This document shows, piece after piece, positions 20,805 through 32,112 of a stretch of 64,000 nucleotides of DNA. Each line of letters begins with the position of its first letter. Positions within the stretch are counted from its first letter, which is position 1. This DNA comes from Ligula intestinalis. Its lineage: Eukaryota > Platyhelminthes > Cestoda > Diphyllobothriidea > Diphyllobothriidae. The notes under the pieces are model-generated. The model was not told where the DNA came from, did no database searches, and worked only from the letters and a program-made list of their open reading frames with translations. The stretch spans positions 87,110,297 to 87,174,296 of the forward strand of contig JAYGXS010000002.1 in NCBI GenBank assembly GCA_036362985.1, read 5' to 3'. Position numbers and translations under genes: made by a program.

Positions 20805-22137
20805 ATGGGTATGTCTGCTTACTGGAGGAGGAGGAGACGCTTGCATTACAGGGGAGCGGTAACCCAGGTTTGCCAGGAGTGAGAGTACATTGCTCCCTAG
20901 GCTTCTTGGGCTACGACCAGGAACGTGAGCCAGTGTCGGTGAATTCACAACTTTACTAGAATAAATAAATCGATAAATAAATTTTATATTTTAGGCGCGG
21001 AGGGCCTCGTCATTGCAAACTTAGTGCTGTGGAAAAATAAATACAAAGTTGATAAATGCTGCTCTCCGTGAAACAACCACATAGGCAGCGGGAGCGTTTA
21101 GTAGTGTTGATAGATTAATTCATATTCACCAACATGTCGTCGTTTTAAAATAGAAGTCAACACTCTTTATAAGGCATGGTTAACTAAGGAGGAAACAGTA
21201 AAAAAACTCCTACCATTAAAGCTGGGGCAGATTTCAGCGAACCCCCGCTTAAAAAAAAACAAAACGTAGGAGAAAAACTGCTTCAACAACATTAAGGGGG
21301 TTGTTTGAGAGGATTGCTTATAGTGCGAATGAGACAGGACTGTTGATGAGAACGTATGAAAGTTGGAAACGCTTCTTGTTATTGGAGAAATCATATAACA
21401 GCAGAGGCTGTCGTTCACCACTGTAACACCGCCCGACTGGATTCATGATCAACCATCAAGGAGGTAAGACTGGAGGAGGCAATCGCGGACAACAGGGTCG
21501 ACAAGAGAGTGAACGTCAGAGGTAACCTGATGATCAACGAAACACCGGAGATGCGACCTTGTAGACTGCGGAGTCCAGCGACGAAATGGCGAAAATAGCA
21601 GAACCGTCATGAGCATGACTAAAGACCATGAAGCCTATCGTCAGGGTTGTAAAACGGAGAATGTAGAAACGGCAATGATGACTGGACAGAAAAGTGGACA
21701 AAACATCGTTGCAAATATCACTCAAAAAAAGGAAGAAAAAGGCATATATCAGGGGACCCTTTTCAAAGTCCAACAGTTGTGTGTTTGGGAAGGAGATGGA
21801 TAACACGGAGTCTATATTTTCTGAAGTTATGTGTTTACGTAATTTGACTTAAAAACCTGCTAATTTAGACGACAGCCTAATTTCGAGGGGAATAGTATTC
21901 CAGAGGAAGGCACATTTGGAGGCACAGAAGTGAGAATGGTTTGAAGTGGAGCTAAAAGGGGTGTTATTATCCTGGACAAATTATGAGTGGCCTCAGGTCT
22001 ATCTGAGGGAATGTGAGCGTTGATTCGTGGAGGGTTAGGGAAAGAGTTAACGCGAAAGAGGAAACAGAGGCCCGCTTCGAGTCTTCTGACCCAAAGAAAT
22101 GTCCTGTTCGCTAGCTGACATCTCTCCGTATAAGAAA
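20805..22137. repeat. 1.33-kb near-identical direct repeat, copy 2
   Basis: Counterpart of 432-1762. The family A LINE (minus) occupies about 20965-22137 with its tail at 20960-20985. The first 160 bp are non-LINE flank also present in copy 1, and unlike copy 1 this flank continues leftwards into non-repeated sequence. Confidence 0.9.
20965..22137 (-). pseudogene. LINE family A RT C-terminus and 3' UTR, copy 2
   Basis: Minus-strand C-terminal segment open over 90 codons (21806-21534; SISFPNTQLLDFEKGPL, SSLDSAVYKVAS) plus the full 3' UTR, nearly identical to 593-1762. It is truncated at 22137 in the thumb region, where an ORF1-like fragment begins. The near identity with copy 1 indicates a recent duplication or retrotransposition from a common source. 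Confidence 0.8.
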
Positions 22138-22490
22138 TAGTGAATTGTTACTGCGAGATGACAGTTTAATAACAGCTGATATTTTATTGTTGAAGCCGCA
22201 AGAGTAGAGGAAATGCATAACCACTTTCATTGGCCTAATGGATTTTGGAACGTTTTTCAGAATAATTTAGTACGTTCTTTTTTGCCTATCCTGCGACTCA
22301 TTTGCGACCAACTTAACCAGAGTATCTAAGCGTTTGCATTCCTGGCATGAAACTGTAGGAATATTTCCGTCAAATAGTGTCCCAGGAATTGAGAGCACTA
22401 AGCCAAATTTTAACATAAATTCGTTGCAAAATTTCATTGCAGACAAATCTATTTGCTTGGGCTTCAGTTCTGGCTGAATACTGATGTGAG
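22138..22490 (-). pseudogene. LINE ORF1-like fragment
   Basis: On the minus strand the frame reads IDLSAMKFCNEFMLKFGLVL, LFDGNIPTVSCQECKRLDTL, VKLVANESQDRQKRTY and a TAA, aligning with the middle of the ORF at 9926-10249. It is cut at both ends. Confidence 0.6.
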
Positions 22491-22589
22491 GCTGAAAACT
22501 GATATCAGTAATGCTGTTTGCTTTTCGCAGACACCGCTTGGGTCTAAAAGTTTGAGGCTTCCTACTAAATTAAAGTGTCGCCTTATTGA

Positions 22590-22720
22590 AGTGCTTCTCT
22601 ATCGGTGTCAGACCTGATGACTCTCCAGAGTTTGAAATCTCTGGCAAACATGATGCCGCTGCAATCCACGTCGTTCACACAGTCGTTGATATAGAGTTCG
22701 TTGCTAATCGGAACTATTTT
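22590..22720 (-). pseudogene. LINE family C RT scrap (motif C region)
   Basis: Minus strand: PISNELYINDCVNDVDCSGI, MFARDFKLWR. This matches the family C stretch LFVNDCVEELDCACAMFSDE at 6700-6650, i.e. the palm around the active site, with FARD in place of FADD. Too short for more. Confidence 0.55.
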
Positions 22721-22747
22721 TATTTTCTTATTTTTAAGATAGTACTA

Positions 22748-22790
22748 AGTTTGTAATGAAAGGGCCCCTTGGGCCTTTAAAGTACAAGTT
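22748..22790 (+). repeat. LINE 3'-terminal signature
   Basis: GTTTGTAATGAAAGGGCCCC followed by TTGGGCCTTTAAAGTAC is the same 3'-end block as at 6320-6360, in plus orientation. Confidence 0.5.
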
Positions 22791-23297
22791 ACTTATATAT
22801 TTTATCTATTTGAAATAGCCAACATGAAGTCATAGAGCAGTTTTATATTGTTCATGGAAAAGAGCTCCAGCCAATCTAATGAGCCTACGAAATTTTTAAT
22901 TATGTTAATATCAGCTAGGTCAAACGCAAGATAGGTACAAACGGCGCTAACGTCTTCCGTAGAGGCAAGCGGACGACAGCAATGGATTAATGTATAGTTA
23001 CTTTGAAAAGGGCTCTGCTTATAGCCAACGAACTGGGAACTATATCGTTTGCAAAAAAAGGTCTAAAACATGGTTATCTCTCGTTGGGGAACAGTCGAAG
23101 TGAGACCATTTTGAAAAAAAATTATTGGTATCTAGGACGGGCGGAAATCAGGGTGCACAAGAGTTTAAAGGCCAATTGTTTCCGGGACAGCTGAAATTCC
23201 CAGCAAACCTTTTGGCCTCGTTGGCGGACTGCGGAATCAGCTTGAATGTTTTGCAAAGCTATTCATCGACTTCGGATGGTGAGTTAGGGGATAATAA

Positions 23298-23935
23298 ATG
23301 CATCCGAGAATCGCCTTTTGTGAGAAAGTCAGGATAATGGGTGCAAATTTATCAGTGCCGGAAAATGAAGCGGCATCAATGGTGTACGTCACACAGCGGG
23401 CATTGACATTTTTTGATCAAGATTGTTTCTCGAAAATCTTCGGTACCTTCATAAGGCCACATCTGGAATACGCGATTCAGGCCTGGAGACCGTGGATGAG
23501 GCAGGATTATAACGTACTTGAAAGTGTGCAGCGGCAGTTTACAAAATAAGTAAGCGGCCGAGGTGCACAAATATAGTAAATCCATCTAAAAAACCTTAAT
23601 CTCTATGCTCTGAGTTATGGGCAGTTACGGGGACATTTGATACAAACCTTGCGTATCGTGCGTGGCTTGGAATGTTCTGTCACATTTGCCGAATTTTTAC
23701 AACCCGCCATTACAAATAATCTCCAGGACATCCCTTCAAACGGTGTGTGCCCCATGGACAATTCCACTTGAGGGAGTACTTTTTCTCTAACCGGGTCGTG
23801 GACCCGTGGAATAACGTACCAGTGGCGATTGTTATGTCCCAATCTGCAGAAAAATTCAAACGCCGGCATTATATACAACGTGAAATACGCGACAAATTAA
23901 CAATGAAATACCACTGCACGATGTGACTGTCTATA
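23298..23935 (+). pseudogene. LINE RT C-terminal fragment (family C-like)
   Basis: The plus strand reads IFGTFIRPHLEYAIQAWRPW, RQDYNVLESVQRQFTK, a TAA, then NLNLYALSYGQLRGHLIQTL, IVRGLECSVTF and, after a shift near 23720, VVDPWNNVPVAIVMSQSAEK-like sequence and a basic C-terminus, stopping near 23925. The order R-P-x-LEYA-x-x-x-W, L-x-x-VQR, L-x-x-RR-x-x-GDL and WN-x-VP is the standard RT thumb and C-terminus of CR1/RTE-type LINEs. Four or more stops and shifts make it non-functional. The sequence 22795-23297 just before it shows no convincing coding match. Confidence 0.7.
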
Positions 23936-24561
23936 TTTTCCTGCCTGGAAGCTTGTTAACATTCTTTCTAATTCTTGAGATTTCATGTGACAAATAGGGA
24001 GTTCAAAAATGCAGAGCAATTTTTCCTCAAATATACTGACTTACTGACCAGTCTTGTAGAAACATTTTGGAACTAATTTCGGCATTTTGTTTGCGATTTG
24101 CAAACCGATAGTATTTCCATACGGTTTTCAAAATCAATTAACAAGTGAATGGACATTGAATATGTCCATGAGACTCAAATTGTGCTTAGTATAGGCGACT
24201 AATACAATACAGCTGTCAATGAACATGAGGTATTTCGATGCTATACAAAAAATTGGCTCGTAATTTATCTAATTCTGATGAATAACATTTATTCGATTTC
24301 TCCAAGTCTCCTCCGATAAGATCCCCTCAAGAAAGTTTTGCGCGGATTGCAGTCGACAGGTCTTCTGTCAATCAGAGAATAAAATTTACTGCAATGTATT
24401 TTTATATATGTGTAAGCCAATATCGCATTGTAATTTGTTATCTCAGAGATAATTTTTCTATTCGGAGACGGAATAAACCAACTTTCCGAGTTTCAAGTTT
24501 ATGTAGTTTAAGTTGATTACATCAAATAATGTATAATGACCCAATACACACGATATTTCAA
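23936..24561. other. Upstream region of the heat-shock protein gene
   Basis: AT-rich, no ORF or repeat recognised. A TATA-like stretch TTTTTATATATG lies at 24399-24410, about 150 bases before the chosen start codon. I could not find a clear heat-shock element (three alternating GAA/TTC units) by eye. Confidence 0.3.
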
Positions 24562-25473
24562 ATGAGCTCTTCCGATTGCAGGCTGAGATTACTTTACGAG
24601 GGCCAGCGGCAAATTGGGAGTCTTCCCGAATATGTCCTGTTACTAGACGGTGCACACCTTTGTCCATCTGATGTTAAAATATTTTGCCGTGATAACGTTG
24701 TTTTTGTGGATGCCGTTGAGAGGAATTATTCCAAGGAACATTTGACAAAAAAAATTTCTGATCAATTCCTGCTTCCATCAGAGTGTGATCCAACGTCAGT
24801 TCAGGTTGGCTTCCAAAATGGAATTCTCTCAATAACCTGTTTCGTAAGGCAAAATAGTGCGTCGCCGATCAAACTTGAAAAAACGCCTGGACGTGTAATA
24901 TCTCAGAAGCTTTTCTTTGTCAGTTCGAAAAACACAAGGAAAAACAACCCAGTTCACCGCAACCGACAGTATTTGGACAGTCGTAAGAATGAAGAATTTA
25001 AGATTTTTCCGGTAAAAGGAACAGATAGCGATAGTTCAACCGATCAGAATCCTATTGACAAGGGGAATAGTTGGCCGAAACGTGATACTCAAGTGAACCA
25101 TGTAAATGGAAATGATTATTTGTTGAACTCCGACAGAGCCTACGAAACAAACACGCATCCACGGCACATAAAAAGACAACCTGCGAATGGTTTTCCTTTC
25201 TTTAAGCGCACTCTGCCAATTGGAAAAATGTTCAGGCCAGAGGATATCCTAATCAATTGCGATGGCAAGACTCTTACTGTTTCTGTTACTTCACACCCTG
25301 ACTACATTCCACAACTCCCATTTATGTCAGCATTTGGTTTAAAAGATCATGCCGTTATCACAACTCGGCATATAGATTTACCGGATAATATTGCTTTCGA
25401 TCGCCTTGAAGCTCATTTATACAACGGATTTTTGGTCCTCAGTGCCCCATATATTGAAGCTCAGGTTAACTGA
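24562..25473 (+). CDS. Small heat-shock protein with two alpha-crystallin domains (HSP20 family)
   Basis: Encodes 303 residues from ATG 24562 (MSSSDCRLRLLYEGQ); an in-frame ATG at 24529 would add 11. Small heat-shock proteins are ATP-independent chaperones that hold unfolding proteins in the cytosol. Domain 1 spans about residues 23-93 (VLLLDGAHLCPSDVKIF, closing GFQNGILSITC) and domain 2 about 215-296 (RPEDILINCDGKTLTVSV, closing EAHLYNGFLVLSAP). Both end in the N-G-x-L-x-x strand typical of the fold. A polar Lys/Asn/Asp-rich linker of about 120 residues joins them. Two-domain forms of this size are known in parasitic flatworms as egg or oncosphere antigens. No intron interrupts the frame, but CTTCCGATTGCAG just after the start resembles a splice acceptor, so an upstream first exon is possible. 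It is the only confident host gene here. Confidence 0.9.
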   Translation: MSSSDCRLRLLYEGQRQIGSLPEYVLLLDGAHLCPSDVKIFCRDNVVFVDAVERNYSKEHLTKKISDQFLLPSECDPTSVQVGFQNGILSITCFVRQNSASPIKLEKTPGRVISQKLFFVSSKNTRKNNPVHRNRQYLDSRKNEEFKIFPVKGTDSDSSTDQNPIDKGNSWPKRDTQVNHVNGNDYLLNSDRAYETNTHPRHIKRQPANGFPFFKRTLPIGKMFRPEDILINCDGKTLTVSVTSHPDYIPQLPFMSAFGLKDHAVITTRHIDLPDNIAFDRLEAHLYNGFLVLSAPYIEAQVN

Positions 25474-25648
25474 AATCGATATGCGGCAACCCAAACAACC
25501 GAATGAAAACTTCTCTGTGTCTGATTTACATTTTATAATTGCACCAATGAATTTAGACCATTATAATTTATCATTGTATGAAAAACAGTTTGCGCTTCGG
25601 ACCTCATTTTTATACATATAAACACAGTGTTTAAAATCATCTGAGTAC

Positions 25649-25654
25649 AATAAA
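25649..25654 (+). terminator. Poly(A) signal of the heat-shock protein gene
   Basis: AATAAA 176 bases after the stop codon in an AT-rich 3' UTR. Confidence 0.6.
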
Positions 25655-26955
25655 CATACTTTTTTCCCAAATTGCAGTAGACAGCTGCACGGAGATAGAC
25701 CCAAGGCTTGGCAAAGCTTTTAAAAATAGTTGTACGTTAAGGATTTTCCGTAGTAAAAGTTATTAAACATCATATGTCCGTAAGTTGCTCACCTTATTAA
25801 AAAACGCGTTTTCCTCTCATTAAGACAGATATTAGCGATGCTTAGTATTGTTTTGTTCATTTAAGTAGTTCCTACGTCATATTGGTAAGCAAGTTGTAAG
25901 TGAAAAGTTTTGAAATTCAACAAAAGTACACAATGACCAGATAATATTTGCCTAATTTTGCCTTCTTTGCATCACCCTATATATAGCTTAGGTATACCTG
26001 GCATATAATATATGAGAATTAGTAGACTGTTATTATGTTATTTTGCAAAGTGAACAGTCATTCCACAGTTTGCCTTTTTAAACCTACAAAAACTTCGCAA
26101 ACACCAGCTTATTACGAATATTGTGAATATGTTTCATCTTAAATTTTTAGCACATGTTCTTCGGCTATAAACTAGCTTGTTTCATTCGAGCAAACTAATA
26201 CTACTAACCTGTCGTTCAGAATCCCAGGCCGCATTTGACCTAGCTGTTATTGTCTTTTCCGTGAACCTTGCGCAAATGTGCAACTTTTTTATTCGAAAAT
26301 GAGCCGGATGGATTTGCGTCCGTTCCTGATGGACTACATGCCCGGTCTATAGCGACAAAGAATGACAGATAGCGAGGCACTGAGGAACTAAGGGTCAATA
26401 CAATGCTTGCAATACATCTAATAGACCCTGACTGTGAACAATCTGTGCTGTGTACGATATCGTACAACGGCGATATCGTACTTTAAGGTGCCAGAGGATG
26501 TTATGCTGCATGTACATTTCCAAAACCTCTTAGGCTTTTTACCAGTAAGATCACGAAAATGTGTGTGCTCATGCCCGGCTAACTTGCTTTATTTAGCAAA
26601 CCATTATACCCTGATTAATCGGAAATATGTATTGGCTTCACATAATCTTGGCAGAAATCGAAAATATTCAACCACATGGGATTAGCATGTAAACTCAGTC
26701 TCTATGCAGGTCATAGATGAAATTCTCTTTTTATTTTTGGCCAAATCCTCCCAATCACAAAAAGATGGTCAAATAGTGATTAGAAATTATTATTTTAGAC
26801 TATTTGTCTGTTGTTTTTGCTGTATTTTTTTGCACAACATGAGGTGCAATAGGCCGAGTAGCGATCAGTGGGCTTGTTCATTCCTTATCTCTGATTTAAT
26901 TGTCCAGATCTTTTAAATATATAATGCTATTTCCCTCCTCACGTTGCAAGATAGA
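25655..26955. other. No recognisable feature
   Basis: AT-rich single-copy-looking sequence. The short ORFs on both strands have no conserved motif and no repeat counterpart in the window. Confidence 0.5.
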
Positions 26956-26956
26956 G

Positions 26957-27040
26957 ATATGCTGATGACGGCTAATAAGCCAGAAATGGCCATTCCGGTC
27001 TCCCTTTGCTTTGTCAGATCCACTACCTCATATATCTGAG
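26957..27040 (+). repeat. SINE body fragment (S3 family)
   Basis: GACGGCTAATAAGCCAGAAA followed by TGGCCATTCCGGTCTC matches the body of the inverted SINE pair at 58451-58872. The tRNA-like head is absent. Confidence 0.5.
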
Positions 27041-28862
27041 GTTGCTAAACGATATCACTCAAGTACGAGCCTCAAGGCACTTCCGGGACAAGTAGATGCC
27101 CTAACCAGATAGATCGGATGGACACCTTAGTTCCATATATATACATATATATAGGCACTATGACCTGCTTCAACCTGGTAGCGTAACAGAGTGAATGAAG
27201 CAGTTCATTGGGCAGTTTCAAACGGGACAGAATGTAAAACTGCATAGCGCAAAGAACATTTTAATTTGGATATCTACCTGCTCATCTTTTTTTTTACAAT
27301 ACGGCTGTTTGACTAGTGCGATTAGTCCCAAGTGATAAAAAGGTCGGTTTACCTATTTAACAAGAACTTGCTTATCACCAAAGTTTATAATCAAATCTGG
27401 TGTTAGGATTCAGAACCTTTAAGCTGAATTTGTCAATAAGCAGTTACGATCTTTTGACCTTGGACTAAGAGAAACAAAATTTGGGGAAGTACGCCAACCG
27501 GATTGATAAACAAATACGTTCGTCGTTTTCGTAGAAGCAAAAATGGGTTCTTGTTATGGGCAAGCAATTTGTAACTTGTAGCGCACATAAAAGCAATTCA
27601 ATATGGCGCCCGGCATCTACGACTACCAAGGTGAAGTCTCGAGACTACTGGATCGTCAGCAATCTGCCAAAATTTTACCTACTTGCAATATCTTGTCATC
27701 GATAAAGATGTTTTTTAAAAACCTCAAAATCTGTCTAGCATTTGAGAATTATTGTACTAAGGACGCAATTTGGAGCGTTCATGTGAGGCTGCTCTCCCCA
27801 TTCTGAGATCTAACGTTTGTGTGCATATGAAATGCCAGACTTCGGCAAACCAAGGTCCCTGCGGTCTGGTAGGCGCTGGCCATTTCTCTCGGTTCTGATT
27901 CCCTTCCTGTGCATGCGTTCGCGCTCCTGCTGTGTTTCAGGTCCCACCTCAGGTGTCTGAGTAGCTAAGCGGTCGCTAGACGGTGGGAGAGAGAGTGAGT
28001 GCTTCCTCATTATAATCAATCAGATACACTAAAAGCCCTGGTTTGGAAGGTTTGCCAACTGACGGGAAAATGCGGGCTTCCTACGTTGCTACTCCTCTAG
28101 TACGCGTGTGTTTGTGTGTGCCTATGTGTGGAGATGGAGGAATGAGATTCAAGCTGCAATGACTCCTTCTTAATGTGGCCTCTATGGCGCTCCCGCGCGT
28201 GCGAGATCCTACCTACCGAGTTGGCTTAATCAAGTCAATGCGTGTTGAGTGACTATCGCACCAGCCATCTACACCCTTCCTCATCTCCAGTCTTATTGAC
28301 TTTGTCTCTACATCGGAAACGGAGGTGGGAGCGGCGAGCGAGTGGGCAGGTTCCCGCGAGTCTGCTTTAACTCCTATCTTCGTTCGCGGTAGTTCGTTGC
28401 GTCGCTTCTGCTTGCTATAGCCTTCGTGCAGCTTGCCAAGCTTGCCTCAGTGTCTGCTTCGGCTTGCTTCAGCGTTTGCTGTGGCTTTTTGGAGCACGCT
28501 GTCCCCATCGTCGAAATCGACGGAGGAACTGTCGGATTATACTTAGACTTAGTTGGCGTTGTCTTAAAAAATTCTACGTAGTACTCCAGGCAACTATTAC
28601 ACCTGCTTTGGGCAAACGGACACGGTAAAACAGACCAATTTTCCCACCACAAATTTATTCTTCTTGGATTGGTGCGATGAAAAATATCATCAACAGTGTT
28701 CAGAACAGAACAAATTAATAACAAATACGAACAAAATCTTACTCCAACGTTCCAACAGATGCATGTCCGTACACCGTTTTTAATCGACCAAGGTTAATTG
28801 TTGCTCACCGATCGATTACACTTCGACGAACATTTCGATATATGTGGATGTCCAAAAGACTT
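27041..28862. other. Mostly featureless; GC-rich patch 27.8-28.5 kb
   Basis: A short TA-rich microsatellite lies at 27138-27152. Bases 27810-28520 are richer in G+C and CpG than their surroundings, as in a promoter region, but I found no convincing gene. A minus-strand ORF at 28724-28374 contains an internal Met at 28506 followed by GTACSKKPQQ, which resembles an acylated N-terminus; the rest is low complexity and unassigned. Confidence 0.3.
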
Positions 28863-28864
28863 TA

Positions 28865-29237
28865 CAGGGTGTCCAAAATGTATACAAATTTTAAATAATT
28901 GTAAACTTGATGATTGTTATAATTATATTCTTTTAAAATGGTAGAAATATTAACAAGTATCTTTTTATTGTTGTTCACTGCATGTTCTCCAACTGACGTC
29001 CATTTTGATCCACGCGATGCAATGGGATCGCAAACACCTTGGAACAATTCCATTAGCATTGGGTGTATTCATCAACAGTGGCTTCTCTCGATTGAATTAT
29101 TTAAAATATAGCCAAGATGCAGTGAAAAAACAATAAAGTGACACTTGTAAATATTTTCGCATTTTTGAAGTAATAAAATTCGATTAACTCCAAGTTTACA
29201 ATTGTGTAAAATGTGTTTACATTTTTGGGACACCCTG
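28865..29237. mobile_element. MITE with long terminal inverted repeats (Tc1/mariner-like ends)
   Basis: The left end reads TA-CAGGGTGTCCAAAATGTA and the right end, reversed, TA-CAGGGTGTCCCAAAAATG. Similarity continues for about 50 bases into AATTGTAAACTTG on both sides. TA dinucleotides at 28863-28864 and 29238-29239 fit the TA target duplication of the IS630-Tc1-mariner superfamily. The interior (about 270 bp) has only a 65-codon minus ORF and no full transposase, so it would need one in trans. Length 373 bp. Confidence 0.8.
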
Positions 29238-29239
29238 TA

Positions 29240-31227
29240 TATAAATCAAAGACCAGTAAATCAAAAACGATGAAAAGAAGAGCCGTGTAAGACCGGGGTT
29301 ACACATTATTGAGAGTGGCTGCCCATACCTGCGAAGCGGGTCAAACCTCGTGATCAGGAAGATAATCGTCCGCGCCAGAAACAAGACAAGCCGCGAAATG
29401 AGTGAAATCAGGGCCTTTGATAAGAACTGAGTCAATCAAATTTTCGGTTCAAAACTGGTAAACAGAGCACTGCGCAGTCACCCACGGATCGGCGTTCCTG
29501 GTATGTGATTGGCCCCTACGCCTCTAACTGTTATCGGTTTTCGGGCTGCATTTACCTCCGACGATGGACTCCAGTAAGAGTTCTAAAGCTCGGATGAATA
29601 AACTAATGAATCTAGTGAGTTTACAGTCTACTTCTTTTTGTTAATCCTTCCGCTAAGCTCTCTTTGCTGGACCATTTCCGCGTCCTTAGTTTGGTTGCGT
29701 CTGGCATGGCTTAAATACGAAACGCAGTCTGAAGTTTGGTCCCGTCGTAAATAGCATATTCTGGTCTTGTTTGGACGAAAAGTACAAGACATAGCAAGCT
29801 CGTGAAAAGTTGATTTGCCAAACTGATATCCTAAAGCCACGCCTCGAATGCAAGCCGTTTAGTAAGAATTCATAATGGGGTTGCATAATGGCAATAGGAG
29901 TTGCTTTAGTAGTATTCTTGGTCTATGAACTTCCTTCATTAAACAACAGGAGTTGTTCTCATATTTTTCTTGGTCTATGAGCTTCAATAGGAAGTGCCTT
30001 TAAAGTTTACCTGGTATTTTTTGTTCTTACCACAACCTATTCACCTATCTTATTAGTCCAGTAAAACAACTACAAGCGGCTGTAATTAATTTTTTCTGTG
30101 CACTTATCACCCATTTACCACGCAGTACGTTAAACCTTTTACCCTAAACTGCATAAGACTCTTGGGCTGGGAGGTGTTTGCCGCTGGGCTGCCCTACGAT
30201 GAATCCCTAACGCATTTTGTCTTAAATCTGCGCGGTCCGAGGATGCTTATCCTTCACCGAAAAATGGAGGCTTGGTCGGTCTCGCTGGACGGCAATGTGA
30301 ATTGAAAGCTAGAGTCCTGTCTTACAAGTGTTAGTTTCTCCGTCCGGATTGTCTCTGCTACTTGCTGTTACCGTTTGGCAAATGACTAGTGCTGACAACT
30401 ACTTAGCCACCCTTAAATAGTATTAAGTTCCTTGCGTGTATCATGCAGTTTCCAACTGGAGCGATTTGTTGGTGGTAGTCGGTTTTTGCCAGGTATAGTG
30501 TCTACTGAGAGGGGAAGGAATCAGATGGCCAAACGTATATTCCACTAATAAATGCCAAATTAAAAAATTCAATTGTTTTTAGGAAGAAAGAAGAAGAAGC
30601 CGGATGGAGCACCGGAAAAATTCGTTTCCTATTCTGAAATTACAAACTCGTACAACAGTCCCTAGTTGGAGGCAATGCAGCCAATCAATGACGCAAGTCT
30701 GGAGATGACTGCACAAGACTCTATGCCCGCGTCAGATCTATGCATCGATTGGTGGTTTTCTCACCCTAGACCCCGGCTTCAATCAACTCTCGGTTCGTCT
30801 TGCTTTCGGCTTGCGGGATTATCTTGAGGCCTAGAAAGTTGAATTCATTTTCTTTTTATGTGTGTGTTTGCAGGTAGCCATTTGCAACAATTTGTCACCC
30901 CGATCTTTCACTGCTCTTCATAGATAGTCTGTCACCTCGTCTTAGAGCCACCTCATGCTAATATATGCGCAACCCAGCCATACGTCCAGCCTGGCCTGTA
31001 TAGTTTCCAGGACAGCTTGAGCAGTTTATGCATTACACTACACCCGAATGCTCACTGATATATAATCGGTCCCCGATTTTCATGATTCTGCTACGCATAA
31101 AAGACTTGGGCTGGTACGAAATTCCAGCACCTAATTCCGCAGAAGTGGGCTTGGTTGCCTCTGCTACGTCCTTGGTGTATAGCAGCGTATGCCATAGCGT
31201 AGGGGCTGCTTCTGGTTGGATCCTTTA
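29240..31227. other. No gene recognised; one hammerhead-like core
   Basis: Apart from the core at 29558-29587 I see only short unsupported ORFs. A run of 14 G lies at 31228-31241. Confidence 0.4.
29558..29587 (+). other. Hammerhead-like core, stand-alone
   Basis: Plus strand: CCGACGA, T, hairpin GGACTC-CAGTAA-GAGTTC (six pairs including one G-U), then TAAA for GAAA. It matches the minus-strand core at 55034-55005, which keeps GAAA. Confidence 0.4.
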
Positions 31228-32086
31228 GGGGGGGGGGGGGGCGAATATGCACGCGTCGACTTATGACCGCCTTTGGATAGCCGTTTCACTTTAACTGGTC
31301 GCAGAGATGTTGGCCCTCACGTTCAGTTTTGGCTGCTGCCCCGACACCAGAGGGATCCCCAAATCACAAGTCTGGGAAGACTGAATGAATTCGGACAACT
31401 TTACTGACCTCAAGAAGCTTTACAGTAGCTGCTGCAAGCACCGCGTACAGAGGTCAGTCGATTCGGTGTAAATGTGTCGCTGCGCGCGGGTTTAGTGAAG
31501 CCTTGTCCATTAATCAGCCAATCAGGAGAGGGTACTGGTGTTGGCGTCAGAGCTCGTGAGTAATCGATTAGCTGCGAGCGAAGGCGTGGTGAAAAGGGAG
31601 GGGGATGCAAAGGTACAAGAGCGTGCAGAGGTAAGAGGATGAGTCAACGCTGGGCACACGGGCTGAAAAAGGTTTGGAAGATGATAAGGAGACAAATACG
31701 CGTATCAATACCGAATTTAGGGTGCCACAGTCTTTCTCCTAGGTTACTACAGTCAGGCGACAAACCGTTATGACATACGGGATATGGATACTGTCGCAAT
31801 TCAGCCTCATGCATCAAAACTTTAGTCTTGGTAAGCGGGGTCGGAAAGCTTAGTACTTTTGACGTCTTTTTCAGAGAACACGAACGAAGAGCAAGCAAGG
31901 TTTCTTGCTCAAGACACCGGAGACACCGTAAGGCTAACACTTTTGGCACGCAAAATGGTGATTAATGAAAACTTATTCATACCTTCACACAAGTAATTTT
32001 GGCTCGAAGCTTTCAACGCATAGTCCGTTGGTCTTTCTAGAGAGCCTCTACGATTATAAAATAAAAATCGCGGATACGGACTCGTT

Positions 32087-32112
32087 GTGTATGTGTGTGT
32101 GTGTGTGTGTGT
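32087..32112. repeat. GT microsatellite
   Basis: About 12 GT units with one interruption. Confidence 0.9.

Noticed and set aside
24529..24561. Upstream ATG of the heat-shock protein ORF
   Set aside because: The extra 11 residues (MYNDPIHTIFQ) lie in AT-rich leader; the second ATG is preferred. This is not proven.
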